Below are positions 20,227 to 29,421 of a stretch of 29,421 bases of DNA, piece by piece. Position 1 is the stretch's first letter. Every line of letters starts with the position of its first letter. Both the position numbers and the translations under genes were made by a program. The stretch is from assembly GCA_900088475.1 (NCBI GenBank), contig FLMG01003532.1, forward strand, positions 1 through 29,421. The letters run 5' to 3'. Source of the stretch: Hyphochytrium catenoides (lineage: Eukaryota > Sar > Hyphochytriomycetes > Hyphochytriales > Hyphochytriaceae). The notes under the pieces were generated by a model. The model saw only the letters and a program-made list of their open reading frames with translations, was not told the DNA's origin and did not search any database.

Positions 20227-20947
20227 CCCCAACGATGATGATGAAGACAGAAGCACCTGGGTCGCTTTTTGGCTTCTCATGCTACTATGATGACTTGGTT
20301 GTTACGTTATTCTAGGGTTGCTCTGTCTCCTCTCAGACATCGTCATCATTGTCTTTATCTCGTAAAGAAGTCTTTGTCATCTCTTGCCATCATAAATAAG
20401 CTCCCCTTTAGCTCACTTCACCTGCTCTCGCTCTCTGCACACGCCGTGGACTTCTTGATGGTTTTGCTCTTTCTGCCATCCAATATTTTCTGGATCTTGT
20501 AGTTGCTTGGCAACATGTGCTTATAGGACAACAAGCAGCCAAAAACGGAAAAGTCAGCTTACGGGGAAGAAGTGTGGTGAGGAAGGATTTGCGTCGTATC
20601 ATCAGTTGGTCATCAAGAGATAAGAGTTGAAAGCGCCCTGCTGCAAGTAAGTTACCTACTGCTATTATATAGTCACCATAGTCCAAGCCGTACATCGCCG
20701 AACCACAAGTAAAACATGTATTGAATTATTAGGCAGTGGTGTCACGGAGCACGAGAGTACCACCAACAACGGCATAGAAAAAGATCTTCTTGTCCCAAAA
20801 GGGCGCGGCAATGGATTATATCCTTTTGACACGAAAGAGAGGAAGAGAGTACTTCCCTCTATTCCGAGGAAGGACCGCCTTCATCTACGATTCCCCACGG
20901 CGAGAGTTAGAGAGAGCGATTCTCAAGAACATTTTGCAATAGGGCAG
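20227..20947. other. spacer between VOC gene and tandem repeat
   Basis: No gene is supported. A minus-strand frame at 20408-20695 is at chance length. A short minus-strand frame at 20729-20815 encodes a plausible hydrophobic segment followed by a TAA stop and could be a terminal exon of a gene running leftwards from the tandem duplication, but the splice sites are ambiguous. Confidence 0.3.
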
Positions 20948-21261
20948 CTTGAGCTTCGAGATGGGTGGAGGAGACGTCAAAGAGGATCTGACGTAGGGCA
21001 CAGCGTCAAAAGTCATCAAGAGCTGCTTGTTCGCAATTGCTACCACCAAGACAAGACGATGAGGTAAGGTGAACAAAAGACTGGAGTAGTAGAAGGGTGT
21101 GTCTTGACCTTCGAGATGGGTGGAGGAGACGTCAGAGAGGATCTGACATAGGGCACAGCGTCAAAAGTCATCAAGAGCTGCTTGTTCGCATTTGCTACTA
21201 CCAAGACAAGACAATGAGGTAAGGTGCACAATAGATAGACTGGAGTAGTAGAAGGATGTGT
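20948..21261. repeat. 155-bp tandem duplication, two copies
   Basis: Copy 1 is 20948-21102 and copy 2 is 21103-21261; the second carries a 4-base insertion (ATAG near 21231) and a dozen or fewer substitutions. Both copies contain the same minus-strand open frame of about 50 codons including the peptide QLLMTFDAVPYVRSSLTSPP, with only conservative or silent changes across that block. Differences concentrate outside the block. This could be a duplicated exon of a minus-strand gene or a young non-coding duplication in which the frame is incidental. A frame in another phase of copy 1 encodes a short amphipathic helix. Splice signals around the copies are not decisive. Confidence 0.85.
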
Positions 21262-21394
21262 CTTGAGAGTTTTTTTCTGAGAATGGAGTGGTGAGGAGAG
21301 TTCACACTATCGGTCCTATGCAGAAAGTCCAAGGTAAGTAGTAACTTCGATCGAACTTCTACTACGTTGTCACTGACCTTCGGACGGAGCTGGT

Positions 21395-23028
21395 TTACCT
21401 ACCCACTGTGGCGTCTGCCGGTTGTAAAATACTAGTATGAACCTCGCTTTGCTTCCTCTTTCTCTTTCTAGACCGCCGCCGAGAAGCGCCCAGTCTACGG
21501 GGTGGCCGCGACCACTTAGCGAGCTCCCAAAACTGTCCTAAGAGGAATGTACCGATAACATTGCAGACATCGGAAGGGATTCCTCTCAATCGGCATAAGG
21601 CAAGGACATCAGCTGCGGGTGTTTTCCAATCCTCCTGACTCCACGCACATGCTAAGGCAGATGCAGTCTCGTTTTCTGGTGTCGCTTCATAGACTGTATT
21701 CATGGCCACCGCTCCTACCTGAAGATCCCAGGCTCTGAGTGAGCCGTCTCTACACACAGCCACCACGTTTTGTGAGTCCGGCGTCACAGCTACCAGGGTT
21801 GCAAGCCTGGTAGTGTCGTAAAGAGGCACCATGCTCGAAAGAATATCATCTCGATCTGGCTCTCGATAGCCCAGACGAATTCCCAAGCGCTTGGTCCAGC
21901 TTTTGGGGTCATGTACGAGGATGGGCCCAGAAGAGCAGACGGCCTGCTTCCCGTCCGGAGTAAAACATAATGTGCCATAAAGTAATCTCTTGTCATATAA
22001 GATGGCCTCAAGTCTGCCAGTGTAGAGGTTCCATACTTTCCCAGTCTCCTCCATCACAGTAAGGTTATCTCCACGGGAAATCAGATGTTCGCCGTTTGGC
22101 GTCAATGTGCAACGATAGCCTCCTTGCTCAATTTCAAGAGGAGGACCTAGAAAGAAGCATTTTGCGATGGATTTTCCAGGCAATCTGGGGAGGTTCATTC
22201 AGTCCAACAACGCGTATCGGAGCCCATCATCGGGTCCGCCTCCATATGCACATACGAGAGACCGTCCATCAGGAGTCACCATCAACATGGATGGGTAGAA
22301 GGGCAGTCGTAAGGTTCTCTGCCGTTGCAAAGTTCTGAGATCCCAGAGTGTCGCGCAAAGGAAGTCATCCCGTGATTGCTCACTACGTACGGTGCGCCAA
22401 GAGCTACTGATGAGTCTTGAAAGGCCTGTCTTTCCATCTGGAAATTGAACGAATCTACCCGTTCGTCCCCTTCAGAGCAATCTTCAACAGCTTGTAGCTG
22501 ACCTTCACAGGCACCCGTCATAAGGTTCCATATTCTAATGGCCGGGTCACCGACCGCTGTTGAATATAGCCTGGTATGGTCCGCGGAGACAACCAAGGCG
22601 CGAATGGCAGCGGACATGTGGCGCTTGATGAGACGGTTCTTCACATGATGCCAGCGGTGGTGGTGATGCCTTGCTGCTGCATCATCGGTGGGCTGAATAT
22701 GCGCACTCTTCCTATCCTTCTTCCTTGCATCATGGTAGGGAAGGGTAAGGCTACGAATGTGCTGCCCGGTCCGCATATCAAAGACTCTGATGAAGCCTTC
22801 GAATCGCCTACAAGGATGATCATGATGCTGCTGCTTCCTTTCTCGCTGTGTCCCAATGCCTCTTACCTTCTCCAGAGAAGTAGGTCTGAGAAGAAAGAGT
22901 CCTGGGCCGGGGGATGAGTAGTAGATGAGAAATGATAGCGTCAGATTGGATGCTTTGACTCTTCGAGATGCACAGGCTTGGCCACCAGGGCCAGGAACTA
23001 TTATTATGGGGCGATCTCTGAATGAGGG
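21395..23028 (-). CDS. WD40-repeat protein, reading frame interrupted
   Basis: The minus strand encodes several WD40 blades in two frames. Frame A is open from 23028 to 22282 and contains IRVFDMRTG and IRIWNLMTG. The propeller then continues in a second frame from about 22452, with VQFPDGK, LWDLRTLQ and TPDGRSLV, up to a TGA at 22199-22201. It continues in that frame from an ATG at 22198 to TAA at 21395 with VWNLYTG, FTPDGK and LRAWDLQVG. At least five WD signatures and the interleaved PDG turns make the fold clear. The C-terminus is basic (KRKRK near the end), suggesting nuclear location. The 5' end is not defined; the A frame is open above the first ATG at 22776. The frame change and the stop may be assembly errors, short introns, or signs of a pseudogene. 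The function of the propeller is unknown. Confidence 0.65.
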
Positions 23029-24536
23029 TCATACCTCATACCTTGATAGTGGAGGTGGTTATCATGTTAGCGGCGGGGTTGTCAAGGCAGCTTCTTGACG
23101 ACGACTGACTCTGGTTCTTTCTAACCATCACACATCGTAGAGAATGCGGAAATATGAAGCCGATTGGTGACGAATAACAACTCTTTTATGGAATGCCTGA
23201 CGGTTAGTGGCAGCTTCACCTCGAAAATATCTGCTTACAGGAGTGCAGGTAGCAGAATGAGGATGCCAGTTCCAACCCTCAAGAAATTTTTATTGTGGGA
23301 GTGAATGTGTGAGGCAGTAACGCACATCATCATCATCAGGAGGAGGAGAGCTGGCAACATCTGATAATTGATGAAGAACCAAGGACGGAGATGATCCATT
23401 ATCATGCATGGGCAAGAGGACAGGCAGCGCTCATAGCAGAGCGAAGAGCGAGTGAGAAGAGCAGCTACCAACTATAAGAGCTACTAGAAAGCCAACAGGT
23501 TGTTAATATTATGATGGTAGTAGTAGTAGGTAGGGTGCAACAACAGCAGCTGTTATGGAGGAAGCGGGGGTGATGATGTGCAGATAATGTTACGTTGCAG
23601 GGAGGAGGATAGTGAAGAAGGTAATGTGTAGGATGATATGGGTCGTCACTGCCAGCTGTTGGTCATGAGCGGGGTCTCGTCAACAAGATAAACCTTGGTA
23701 ACGAGAGTCAGGGGATCCAAGGAAGAGGAGGAGGGCTTTTGGGCCTCTGGCCAATTGGCCTATCACCCACTTCTGCAGGAGACAAACCTGCGCCATGACC
23801 TAATAAGACCTTTTCTGGACTGATGAGGAGAGTAGAATGGCCCTGGTTCTTTCCACAAATCATGCTATCAGATACACAGCCGTCTGACAGACAGGAAGAG
23901 GTTGATTGAGTGACTTTTCCAGGTTAAGGCTGACACTACGTCAAGTCATTGCCAGTTGAGTCCCTGCAGCAGTAGTAGATGATCGAGAACGCTTACTCAA
24001 GCTAGCTCATAAACTGGAAGAGAAGGGAGGACAAGGAGAATGATGAAAAGTTTTATTGTTCGTTCACTAGTAGCTTCCTCTGCACGTGAAGAAGAGCCAA
24101 GCAAGGTACGTAACCCTCCTTGTGCCAGATGATCTATAGCTCGCTCGGGTTAGAAAGACGGGGGCCATGAAGGTACCATGGCTCAGGTGTACAGTTCCTC
24201 AGAAGAAAGAAGACCTCCACATCTCTTCTCTCAGTGCATCGTCCTTGACCATAGTAGTTTTCCAATCGCATTGAAGGGGAGTACTTTACATTGCTTCTGA
24301 GGCCAAACATCAGCAACTAAGGTCATGACGACGGTAATGGGACAGAGAGATTGTTGAGATGCATCATTTTTCCGAAGGTTTATTGCTGAAGGTATTTTGA
24401 GCCAATATTCTGTCATACTCAGGTGCTATTATAACCCTGCTTTATCAACGCCTGATGCTCTGTCTTGCCTTCATCGTGACAAGCGGCCCCGCCGACACAT
24501 AGATCTTCTTCTGCATATGATTATCCCTACACTGGC
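23029..24536. other. spacer with trinucleotide repeats
   Basis: No gene is recognised. Short trinucleotide runs occur, for example CATCATCATCA near 23325 and TAGTAGTAG near 23517-23530. On the minus strand an AATAAA word lies at 24379-24384, about 155 bases beyond the receptor stop codon, and another lies near 24050; either could serve as a polyadenylation signal for the receptor transcript. Frames of 60-80 codons here are at chance length. Confidence 0.35.
24379..24384 (-). terminator. possible polyadenylation signal for the receptor gene
   Basis: AATAAA on the minus strand, about 155 bases past the receptor stop codon. The word is short and whether this organism uses it is unknown. Confidence 0.2.
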
Positions 24537-27500
24537 TTACTCGTCATCTTTCCCTTTAGTGGAGCTTCCTGCCAACTGGGACTCCGGGACCACAACGCCC
24601 TTCACTGCCAGGAACAACGGCTTTCCAATCAAGACCGCAAGCACCACCGTGGTGTTTAGGATTATGAAGATGGAGTTGAGGACAAAGTGAGCAGTAGGTG
24701 GAAAGTCCAGGAAGTTAAGAAAGACCAGAAGAGCACCCAAGAAGCTCGTGTTATAGATTGCAAAGCCAATCTGCCGACTCTCGTTGAATCGCTGGAACTT
24801 GCCTGTGACCGCGCCTTGTACTCGGAAGCATAACAGCGAGCCCCATAAGAGCATCACACCTTCAGCGGCGACGATGCCCCATGGCGTCCACGAATATTGA
24901 GAAGCACAAGCTTCATAGCGCTCTCCAGAGCCCGAGACCCAAGTTTCCACCATCCGTGGAGGATCAAGCAGTGTCCATAGTGTCATATAGAAGACAAAGA
25001 ACGATAGAATACCCGCAAAGAACTTCATCACCTGAGAATCTGTGATAAGGACCTTTGTGAGCTTCTTCTTACTGAATATCAAGGCTACTCGACGGGTCTT
25101 GGCGAACAGCGGGCCGAAGATGAAACAGAAGGATAGATGGCCTATCCATGGCTGCGCGACGCAGACGGCATTGGTTGGAAGGGGATAAAGGGCGAAAACA
25201 ACGGCATAGCACATGATGGCCCCGAAGCACGTCACCAAGGTGAATTTGAAGCTGCCGCGGAGGAGAACATATTGCCGGTGATAGCACAGGAGAACCACTA
25301 GTACCAAGGCAAGAGCCGTGAACACCGCTGCTAGGATGGCCACTGCAAGCCTCGTAGTGCCAAGCTCAAAGTCCACGTTTAGAGGGGCACGGAAGCCACA
25401 CGACTCAAAATTCAGTCGGCTCTCAGGAAGGTCATACACAGAGCCATTGCGAGATAGCCCTGTCAGCCAAACGTTCTTCATACATTGATTGCATGGTTCG
25501 CCCTCGTCGCTGGAATCAATGAAAGGTCCGCACTGTAGATCCCCAAACGAGAAGCTTCCCGAGTCATAAAATGCATTCAACAGCTTCTCGCGACTATCGA
25601 AGCTCCCTGCCAATCGCTTTAGCCCGCTAATTAGCATCTGTGCAGTTAGATAACCTTCCAAAGTCGCAGCGTTCCTCTCAGCGGTCTTATTAAGGCGGTC
25701 GACAGAGCTATGAAAGTCCCTGACGACCTTTAGGTCGGTGTTGGTTGGCAAGGGAACAACCGACGAGAAAAGAAACCTGTCTAGGGCAGAAGGGGAGGCA
25801 ACGGCCGCTGCTGCCAGCTGCTCGCCTACTTCAGAGCTTTCCACAGTGGAGAATGCCAAGAACCAAAGGTCAGGGAATGAGCTCCCCCATGATCTAATGG
25901 CCTCAGTCACAAATGCTATCAACACATCGGTAGGCACGATCATAATAATAGCTTCAGGTGCCTGGCCCGAAGCTTCACCACCTTCCATCAAGTGCCTCAA
26001 TGCCTCGTTAAGACTGGATGAGGAAACAGCGTTATAGGCGTACTGAGAAGCTGCCGACAGGCGCTTAGTAGCTAAAGCGTCCCTGACGACTCCACTAAGC
26101 TCTTGGCCAAAGCTGTCATCTGTATATAGTATGGACACCCTGGTAACTGCATGTGTCTCATAAAGAAACTTGATCATGGCCATTGCTTCGTCATAGTAGG
26201 AAGCCCTAAGATTTATTGCCGTCCTGTCAAACGGTCGTCGGAGATGAAGAGACCCATAGGGAGATCCAATAAATGGAAGCGGTTGTCCAGAGACTGTTTT
26301 TGCGAGATCAAACGCTGTCCTGCTGTCCCAGGACGAACCTAGAATGGCAAGAAGGTCAGGGTTACTAACAAGGGAGAGCACTGCATTGCTCTGTGCCGCT
26401 GAGGAGGAGCCGTCAGAAAGGTCGTCATACACAGACGTGAGATCTAACTTGATGCCCAGCAAGCCACCAGCGTCATTGATATCCTGAAACGCGGCGCGGA
26501 GACCAGTGTTGAAGGCGATACTATTGGCTACATGCATGCCTTTCCTAGGTAAGATTTGACCAAACTTAAGAAACGTCCACGCTTTCGGGAGGTAGCCACA
26601 GCTGTCAAAGCTAAAGTATGGCTGGTCTTCTAGCTTTTGATAGCGACCCTGCGGAGCAATACTGGTGAGGCCGATCGTCCGCATGCAGATGTTACACCCG
26701 CCGTTCAGGTCCTTAGGCAATAAAGGTCCACAGCGTAGCCCATCAAAGTTGAAAGAGCCTGAGTCATATATCTCCTCAAGGAACCGCTCTCGGGTAAACG
26801 TGTTGGTTCCTATGCGTCTGATGGCGTCGACTACCAGGCGCCCCACCATATATCCCTCGATCGCAGCCGAGGAATCGTATGATGTAAGGTTGTTCGTGCC
26901 AAGAGGTGACGATGGTGAGGCCGCAGCCTGGTGCATTGCCGCCTGGTAGCTCATGACAATGGGCTGTGAGGTGTCGTGTGCTAAAGGCACCACCTGGGTG
27001 ACGACGATATTTCTAAGCACTGTGGCCGGCACCCCAGATTGGTTGTTGGCAAGTATGTCCACAAAGGGTTGTGCCACGTTTGATAGCGCCGCATACATCG
27101 TTGAAAGGGGCAACACCTTGGCTGCCTCCCTTATAAACACTGCACTAGCTTCACTGACGCCGCCCACTATGACGGCCTCTGGCTTCTGATCAGAGTGGTT
27201 TGCTATATATTGAAGGGCAGCGCTAATGTTGCTCGTGCCTCTGGGATAGCGGCCTTCGCTATGTAGGCGCAAGTTGTTGGATTCTAATGCCAACAGAAGC
27301 CCCTCTCGACAGGCCTCCCCAAATGAGTCATTTTGCATCAGAAGTGCTATTCTTTTGATCTTCTTTACGTTGATCAGATATTCAACCACCGTTGCCGTCT
27401 CATCCAAATAGGATGGCCTTAAGTTGACGATATGCTTGCTAAAGGGCTTACTGAGGAAAGGTGCTCCAGTCAGAACACCAATAAAAGGATAACCACCCGC

Positions 27501-27896
27501 AGTAATTGATGGTAAGGCAGCTTCTGCCGTCGCTGTACCAAGCCATCCTATCATTGCGAAGATATCACTCCGGTTGCTTAGGGCTTCTGCGTATTGCCTA
27601 GCTTTGGCGGGAAGATACTGATCGTCATACGACTCCAGTCTAAAGGACAAGCCAGGGATGGCCGCGGTGACATTTGCCTCGTAGAAAGCGGCCTCAAGAC
27701 CATAGCGGATGCCAAAGCCTCTAGAAGAGAGTTGACCACTCTGCGCAGAAGCCTGCGCGAAGATGATGGTTGCATTTAAGCCGCAGACGTTGGATCCGAA
27801 CAGGGCGGGTGGTGAGGAGCCAAGTGCCTCCTGACAAATGGTGGACACTGTCAGCATCATTGACAGCCATGCTGCAGATGGATATGGCAGCCACAT
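24537..27896 (-). CDS. class C GPCR-like receptor with two tandem PBP1/Venus-flytrap domains
   Basis: A single 1119-codon frame ending in TAA, with A at -3 of the start, encodes a surface receptor. Residues 1-26 read as a signal peptide. Residues about 38-433 and 438-833 are two type 1 periplasmic-binding-protein (LivK/receptor ligand-binding) domains in tandem; each shows the NDSFG/DDSFG signature (189-193; 593-597), LRPSYLDE/LRASYYDE and YDSGSF...CGP near its end. The copies are offset by about 400 residues. Each ends with four cysteines in C-x(11,12)-CxxC-...-SCG spacing (389/401/404/433; 789/802/805/833). Seven hydrophobic helices follow at about 849-872, 885-905, 912-932, 955-977, 1005-1024, 1042-1062 and 1070-1092. 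They include QPWIGHLSF..FGPLFAKTRRV, the class C helix III signature, and the conserved Cys912-Cys997 pair. The intracellular tail is short (about 27 residues). Several N-glycosylation sequons are present. The ligand is unknown; amino acids or other small molecules are typical for the fold. Confidence 0.93.
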   Translation of the reverse strand: MWLPYPSAAWLSMMLTVSTICQEALGSSPPALFGSNVCGLNATIIFAQASAQSGQLSSRGFGIRYGLEAAFYEANVTAAIPGLSFRLESYDDQYLPAKARQYAEALSNRSDIFAMIGWLGTATAEAALPSITAGGYPFIGVLTGAPFLSKPFSKHIVNLRPSYLDETATVVEYLINVKKIKRIALLMQNDSFGEACREGLLLALESNNLRLHSEGRYPRGTSNISAALQYIANHSDQKPEAVIVGGVSEASAVFIREAAKVLPLSTMYAALSNVAQPFVDILANNQSGVPATVLRNIVVTQVVPLAHDTSQPIVMSYQAAMHQAAASPSSPLGTNNLTSYDSSAAIEGYMVGRLVVDAIRRIGTNTFTRERFLEEIYDSGSFNFDGLRCGPLLPKDLNGGCNICMRTIGLTSIAPQGRYQKLEDQPYFSFDSCGYLPKAWTFLKFGQILPRKGMHVANSIAFNTGLRAAFQDINDAGGLLGIKLDLTSVYDDLSDGSSSAAQSNAVLSLVSNPDLLAILGSSWDSRTAFDLAKTVSGQPLPFIGSPYGSLHLRRPFDRTAINLRASYYDEAMAMIKFLYETHAVTRVSILYTDDSFGQELSGVVRDALATKRLSAASQYAYNAVSSSSLNEALRHLMEGGEASGQAPEAIIMIVPTDVLIAFVTEAIRSWGSSFPDLWFLAFSTVESSEVGEQLAAAAVASPSALDRFLFSSVVPLPTNTDLKVVRDFHSSVDRLNKTAERNAATLEGYLTAQMLISGLKRLAGSFDSREKLLNAFYDSGSFSFGDLQCGPFIDSSDEGEPCNQCMKNVWLTGLSRNGSVYDLPESRLNFESCGFRAPLNVDFELGTTRLAVAILAAVFTALALVLVVLLCYHRQYVLLRGSFKFTLVTCFGAIMCYAVVFALYPLPTNAVCVAQPWIGHLSFCFIFGPLFAKTRRVALIFSKKKLTKVLITDSQVMKFFAGILSFFVFYMTLWTLLDPPRMVETWVSGSGERYEACASQYSWTPWGIVAAEGVMLLWGSLLCFRVQGAVTGKFQRFNESRQIGFAIYNTSFLGALLVFLNFLDFPPTAHFVLNSIFIILNTTVVLAVLIGKPLFLAVKGVVVPESQLAGSSTKGKDDE

Positions 27897-28114
27897 TTTG
27901 CCACTAGAGGGAGCGGGCCCTCTGAGTCCGTCGTTGTCGGCTCAGGATCGCATGATACCAACTACTACTCGAAGCGCTGACAAGGCGGGCGTGAAGTTTT
28001 ACAAGTGAACGGCAATGGTGATTGACATTAACCTTGTTTTTATCTGTTTAGTCCACATACCAGACGGAGGTCAAGCCATGTCATACACCAGGATTCAGGG
28101 CTATTTTCTCTACT

Positions 28115-28130
28115 TCTCTCTCTCTCTCTC
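28115..28130. repeat. TC dinucleotide microsatellite
   Basis: Eight TC units in a row, about 220 bases upstream of the receptor start codon (GA repeat on the receptor's coding strand). It directly abuts a perfect hairpin. GA/TC tracts upstream of genes can act as promoter elements, but this is only suggestive. Confidence 0.85.
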
Positions 28131-28156
28131 CTGGAGCGCTCTGTTGCGCGCTCCAG
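28131..28156. repeat. 9-bp perfect hairpin next to the TC tract
   Basis: CTGGAGCGC at 28131-28139 pairs exactly with GCGCTCCAG at 28148-28156 across an 8-base loop. It abuts the TC tract and lies about 235 bases upstream of the receptor gene, read from the minus strand. It may be an opposed pair of factor sites or a structural element; no T-run follows to suggest termination. Confidence 0.6.
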
Positions 28157-29421
28157 CTAAGTACATGAAGAGTCGAAGTTGCGGTTAGTACCTCCCAGCT
28201 ATCCTTAGCTTATAAGGAAGCATCATCTCCTACAAGGGACTCCACAGATGGTGGAGAGGAGGTTTAGCGACAACATAGCCAAGGGAGTCCATTATAGGTT
28301 CTGCAGTCTTATTTCTCTTCCAAAGAGAGCAGTTTTTATGTGAAGTCTAACATGAACTGCACTTCCCTCTTCTTCACAACTGAAGGGCTTGGCACTACTT
28401 AACGCCCAGCTGTTCGTTGCATCCTCTCCCATTACAAGGAAGAGTGATGGTGATGGGCACGGGCAGCAGCGCGGAACAGCTAGGTAGAACAGTCCTTTCC
28501 TACGCTTCTTGAGACGTCTTCGTGGCAGTTGACCAGCACCCAGCCTAATAAGCAGTAGCCAACAGCGCTGTTGCTCGGAGACAGTGCACTGCTGGTCTGA
28601 GATTGTGATGTGGGGTGTGTCTTGATAACTAGGAAATAACGGTTGTTACAATCTTGGAAGATCCTTGAATGAGAGTGAGAGAGAGGGAAATGTGGCGTGC
28701 TTTCTGACAGCATCAGAGGTATTGGGCCGTCCCACTACCTGCTATGTTATCCTCTGCGCTATCCAGAATGATTCTGTCCATTATTGACCTTATTTCTCAT
28801 GATTCCACAATTTTATCTAGAATATCAAGGTATATTGGTTCCTCTACACCCAACCGATCGACCTCGAGTTGCTATCAGAATCTGCCTTCCTTACCCCCCT
28901 CTGCTGAGGGTTCGTCTTATCGGTGGGACGAGATGGTAGGACGGAGTGGTAGGACCGAGGTCGTTAGCGGCTCAATCCAACCAAAATGGGAGGCTTCGAT
29001 AAGACTCCCAAATTACCTGCTGGTGGGTGGATGGAGGGAAGTCAAGCTTCTATTACGAATCCTCCAGCGTTATAAGGAATTTTGAAACCTACATGTAGAT
29101 GAGAAATGTTTCAAGACCAGAAACGAACCGCAGATGTGAAACACCTTGTGCTGCAATAGTAGTAAGAAGATAAGGCCTTAGTAGGATGACGATACCGCAG
29201 CAACCAGCAAATGAAGCACAGAAGAATCGTTTTCTGCAGATAGACTACCGGCAGCTGCAGCGTAACTTGAATCTCGAGCGCGGCAGATTTAATACATAAT
29301 TCGTATTCGTATTCATCCGACCCGCGAATGATGAGGGGAAGAAAGAGAAGAGCTGGCTTATCTATTATTCTTCTGCTTCCTTTTTATTAGCCTGCTGGCT
29401 TGCTGTTGTTGTGTCCACTTC

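Larger units (their letters stand above)
27897..29421. other. upstream region of the receptor gene and right end
   Basis: This contains the receptor's 5' flank and then sequence without a recognised gene. Immediately before the start codon AGAGGG (27906-27911) and CCCTCT (27918-27923) can pair as a 6-bp hairpin in the leader. A TC tract and a stronger hairpin follow further upstream. The plus-strand frame 28744-29085 is at chance length. A short plus-strand frame of 37 codons (29186-29299) rich in Gln, Asn and Arg could be the start of a gene running past the window, but it meets a TAA. Confidence 0.35.

Noticed and set aside
20729-20815. Short minus-strand frame with a hydrophobic segment before TAA, as a terminal exon
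   Set aside because: The peptide looks reasonable but only 28 residues are open and no single acceptor site joins it to an upstream exon.
4737-22201. Stop-codon reassignment, suggested by in-frame TAA or TGA inside apparent coding regions at 4953, near 16741 and 22199
   Set aside because: Secure genes in the window end cleanly in TAG (ZIP, VOC, the 505-residue protein), TAA (receptor) and TGA (7985-9452 gene), and the long ORFs contain no internal stops. Introns, errors or decay explain the few cases more simply.
22862-23060. Very short introns and a 19-base exon at the 5' end of the WD40 gene (GTATGA near 23050, GTAAGA near 22866)
   Set aside because: The splice-like words exist, but no combination gave one continuous frame into the WD40 blades; frame A is simply open through the region.
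28744-29085. 113-codon plus-strand frame near the right end
   Set aside because: Length is within chance expectation for six frames over 29 kb and no motif is visible.
1-29421. tRNA genes, rRNA, CRISPR arrays or operons
   Set aside because: No B-box-like GGTTCGAATCC with a matching clover-leaf was found, no rRNA-like conserved stretch, no spaced direct repeats, and genes are spaced and oriented independently.

Overview
The window looks like nuclear DNA from a unicellular eukaryote (protist or alga); I cannot name the lineage. The evidence is: a receptor with a seven-helix class C GPCR domain, a GT-AG intron with flanking exons that join in frame, Kozak-like A at -3 before several start codons, long gene-poor spacers with trinucleotide and TC microsatellites, a decayed retroelement fragment, and no operon-like packing or Shine-Dalgarno sites. 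A standard genetic code is sufficient: clear genes end in TAG, TAA and TGA.

Layout, left to right. 1-950 is AT-rich, gene-less and carries a recurring AATTAACTC word. 1559-2740 (+) is a complete ZIP-family metal transporter. 4957-5588 (+) encodes a multi-pass membrane protein of unknown function whose upstream frame is cut by one TAA. 7985-9452 (-) is a two-exon gene for an unrecognised protein with an acidic/basic low-complexity middle. 9453-13676 is spacer with one weak acidic ORF. 13677-15194 (-) is an intron-less 505-residue orphan membrane protein. 18005-18860 (+) is the frame-shifted C-terminal piece of a non-LTR-type retroelement polyprotein (zinc knuckle plus restriction-endonuclease-like region). 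19801-20226 (+) is a small VOC/glyoxalase-fold protein. 20948-21261 is a 155-bp tandem duplication. 21395-23028 (-) is a WD40-repeat protein spread over two frames with one in-frame stop. 24537-27896 (-) encodes a 1119-residue receptor.

The most notable object is that receptor. Its extracellular part is an internally duplicated periplasmic-binding-protein type 1 (LivK-like) module: two copies in tandem, offset by about 400 residues, each ending in the same four-cysteine motif. A class C seven-helix domain follows. Most class C GPCRs carry one Venus-flytrap domain per chain and dimerise; here two are encoded in one chain. It is the best candidate in the window for a little-described system.

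The genes show no obvious shared pathway. Four of the seven protein genes encode membrane proteins (ZIP, the 4957 ORF, the 505-residue orphan, the receptor). Several ORFs of 60-180 codons in the spacers are no longer than chance would give at this base composition and were left out unless something extra supported them.
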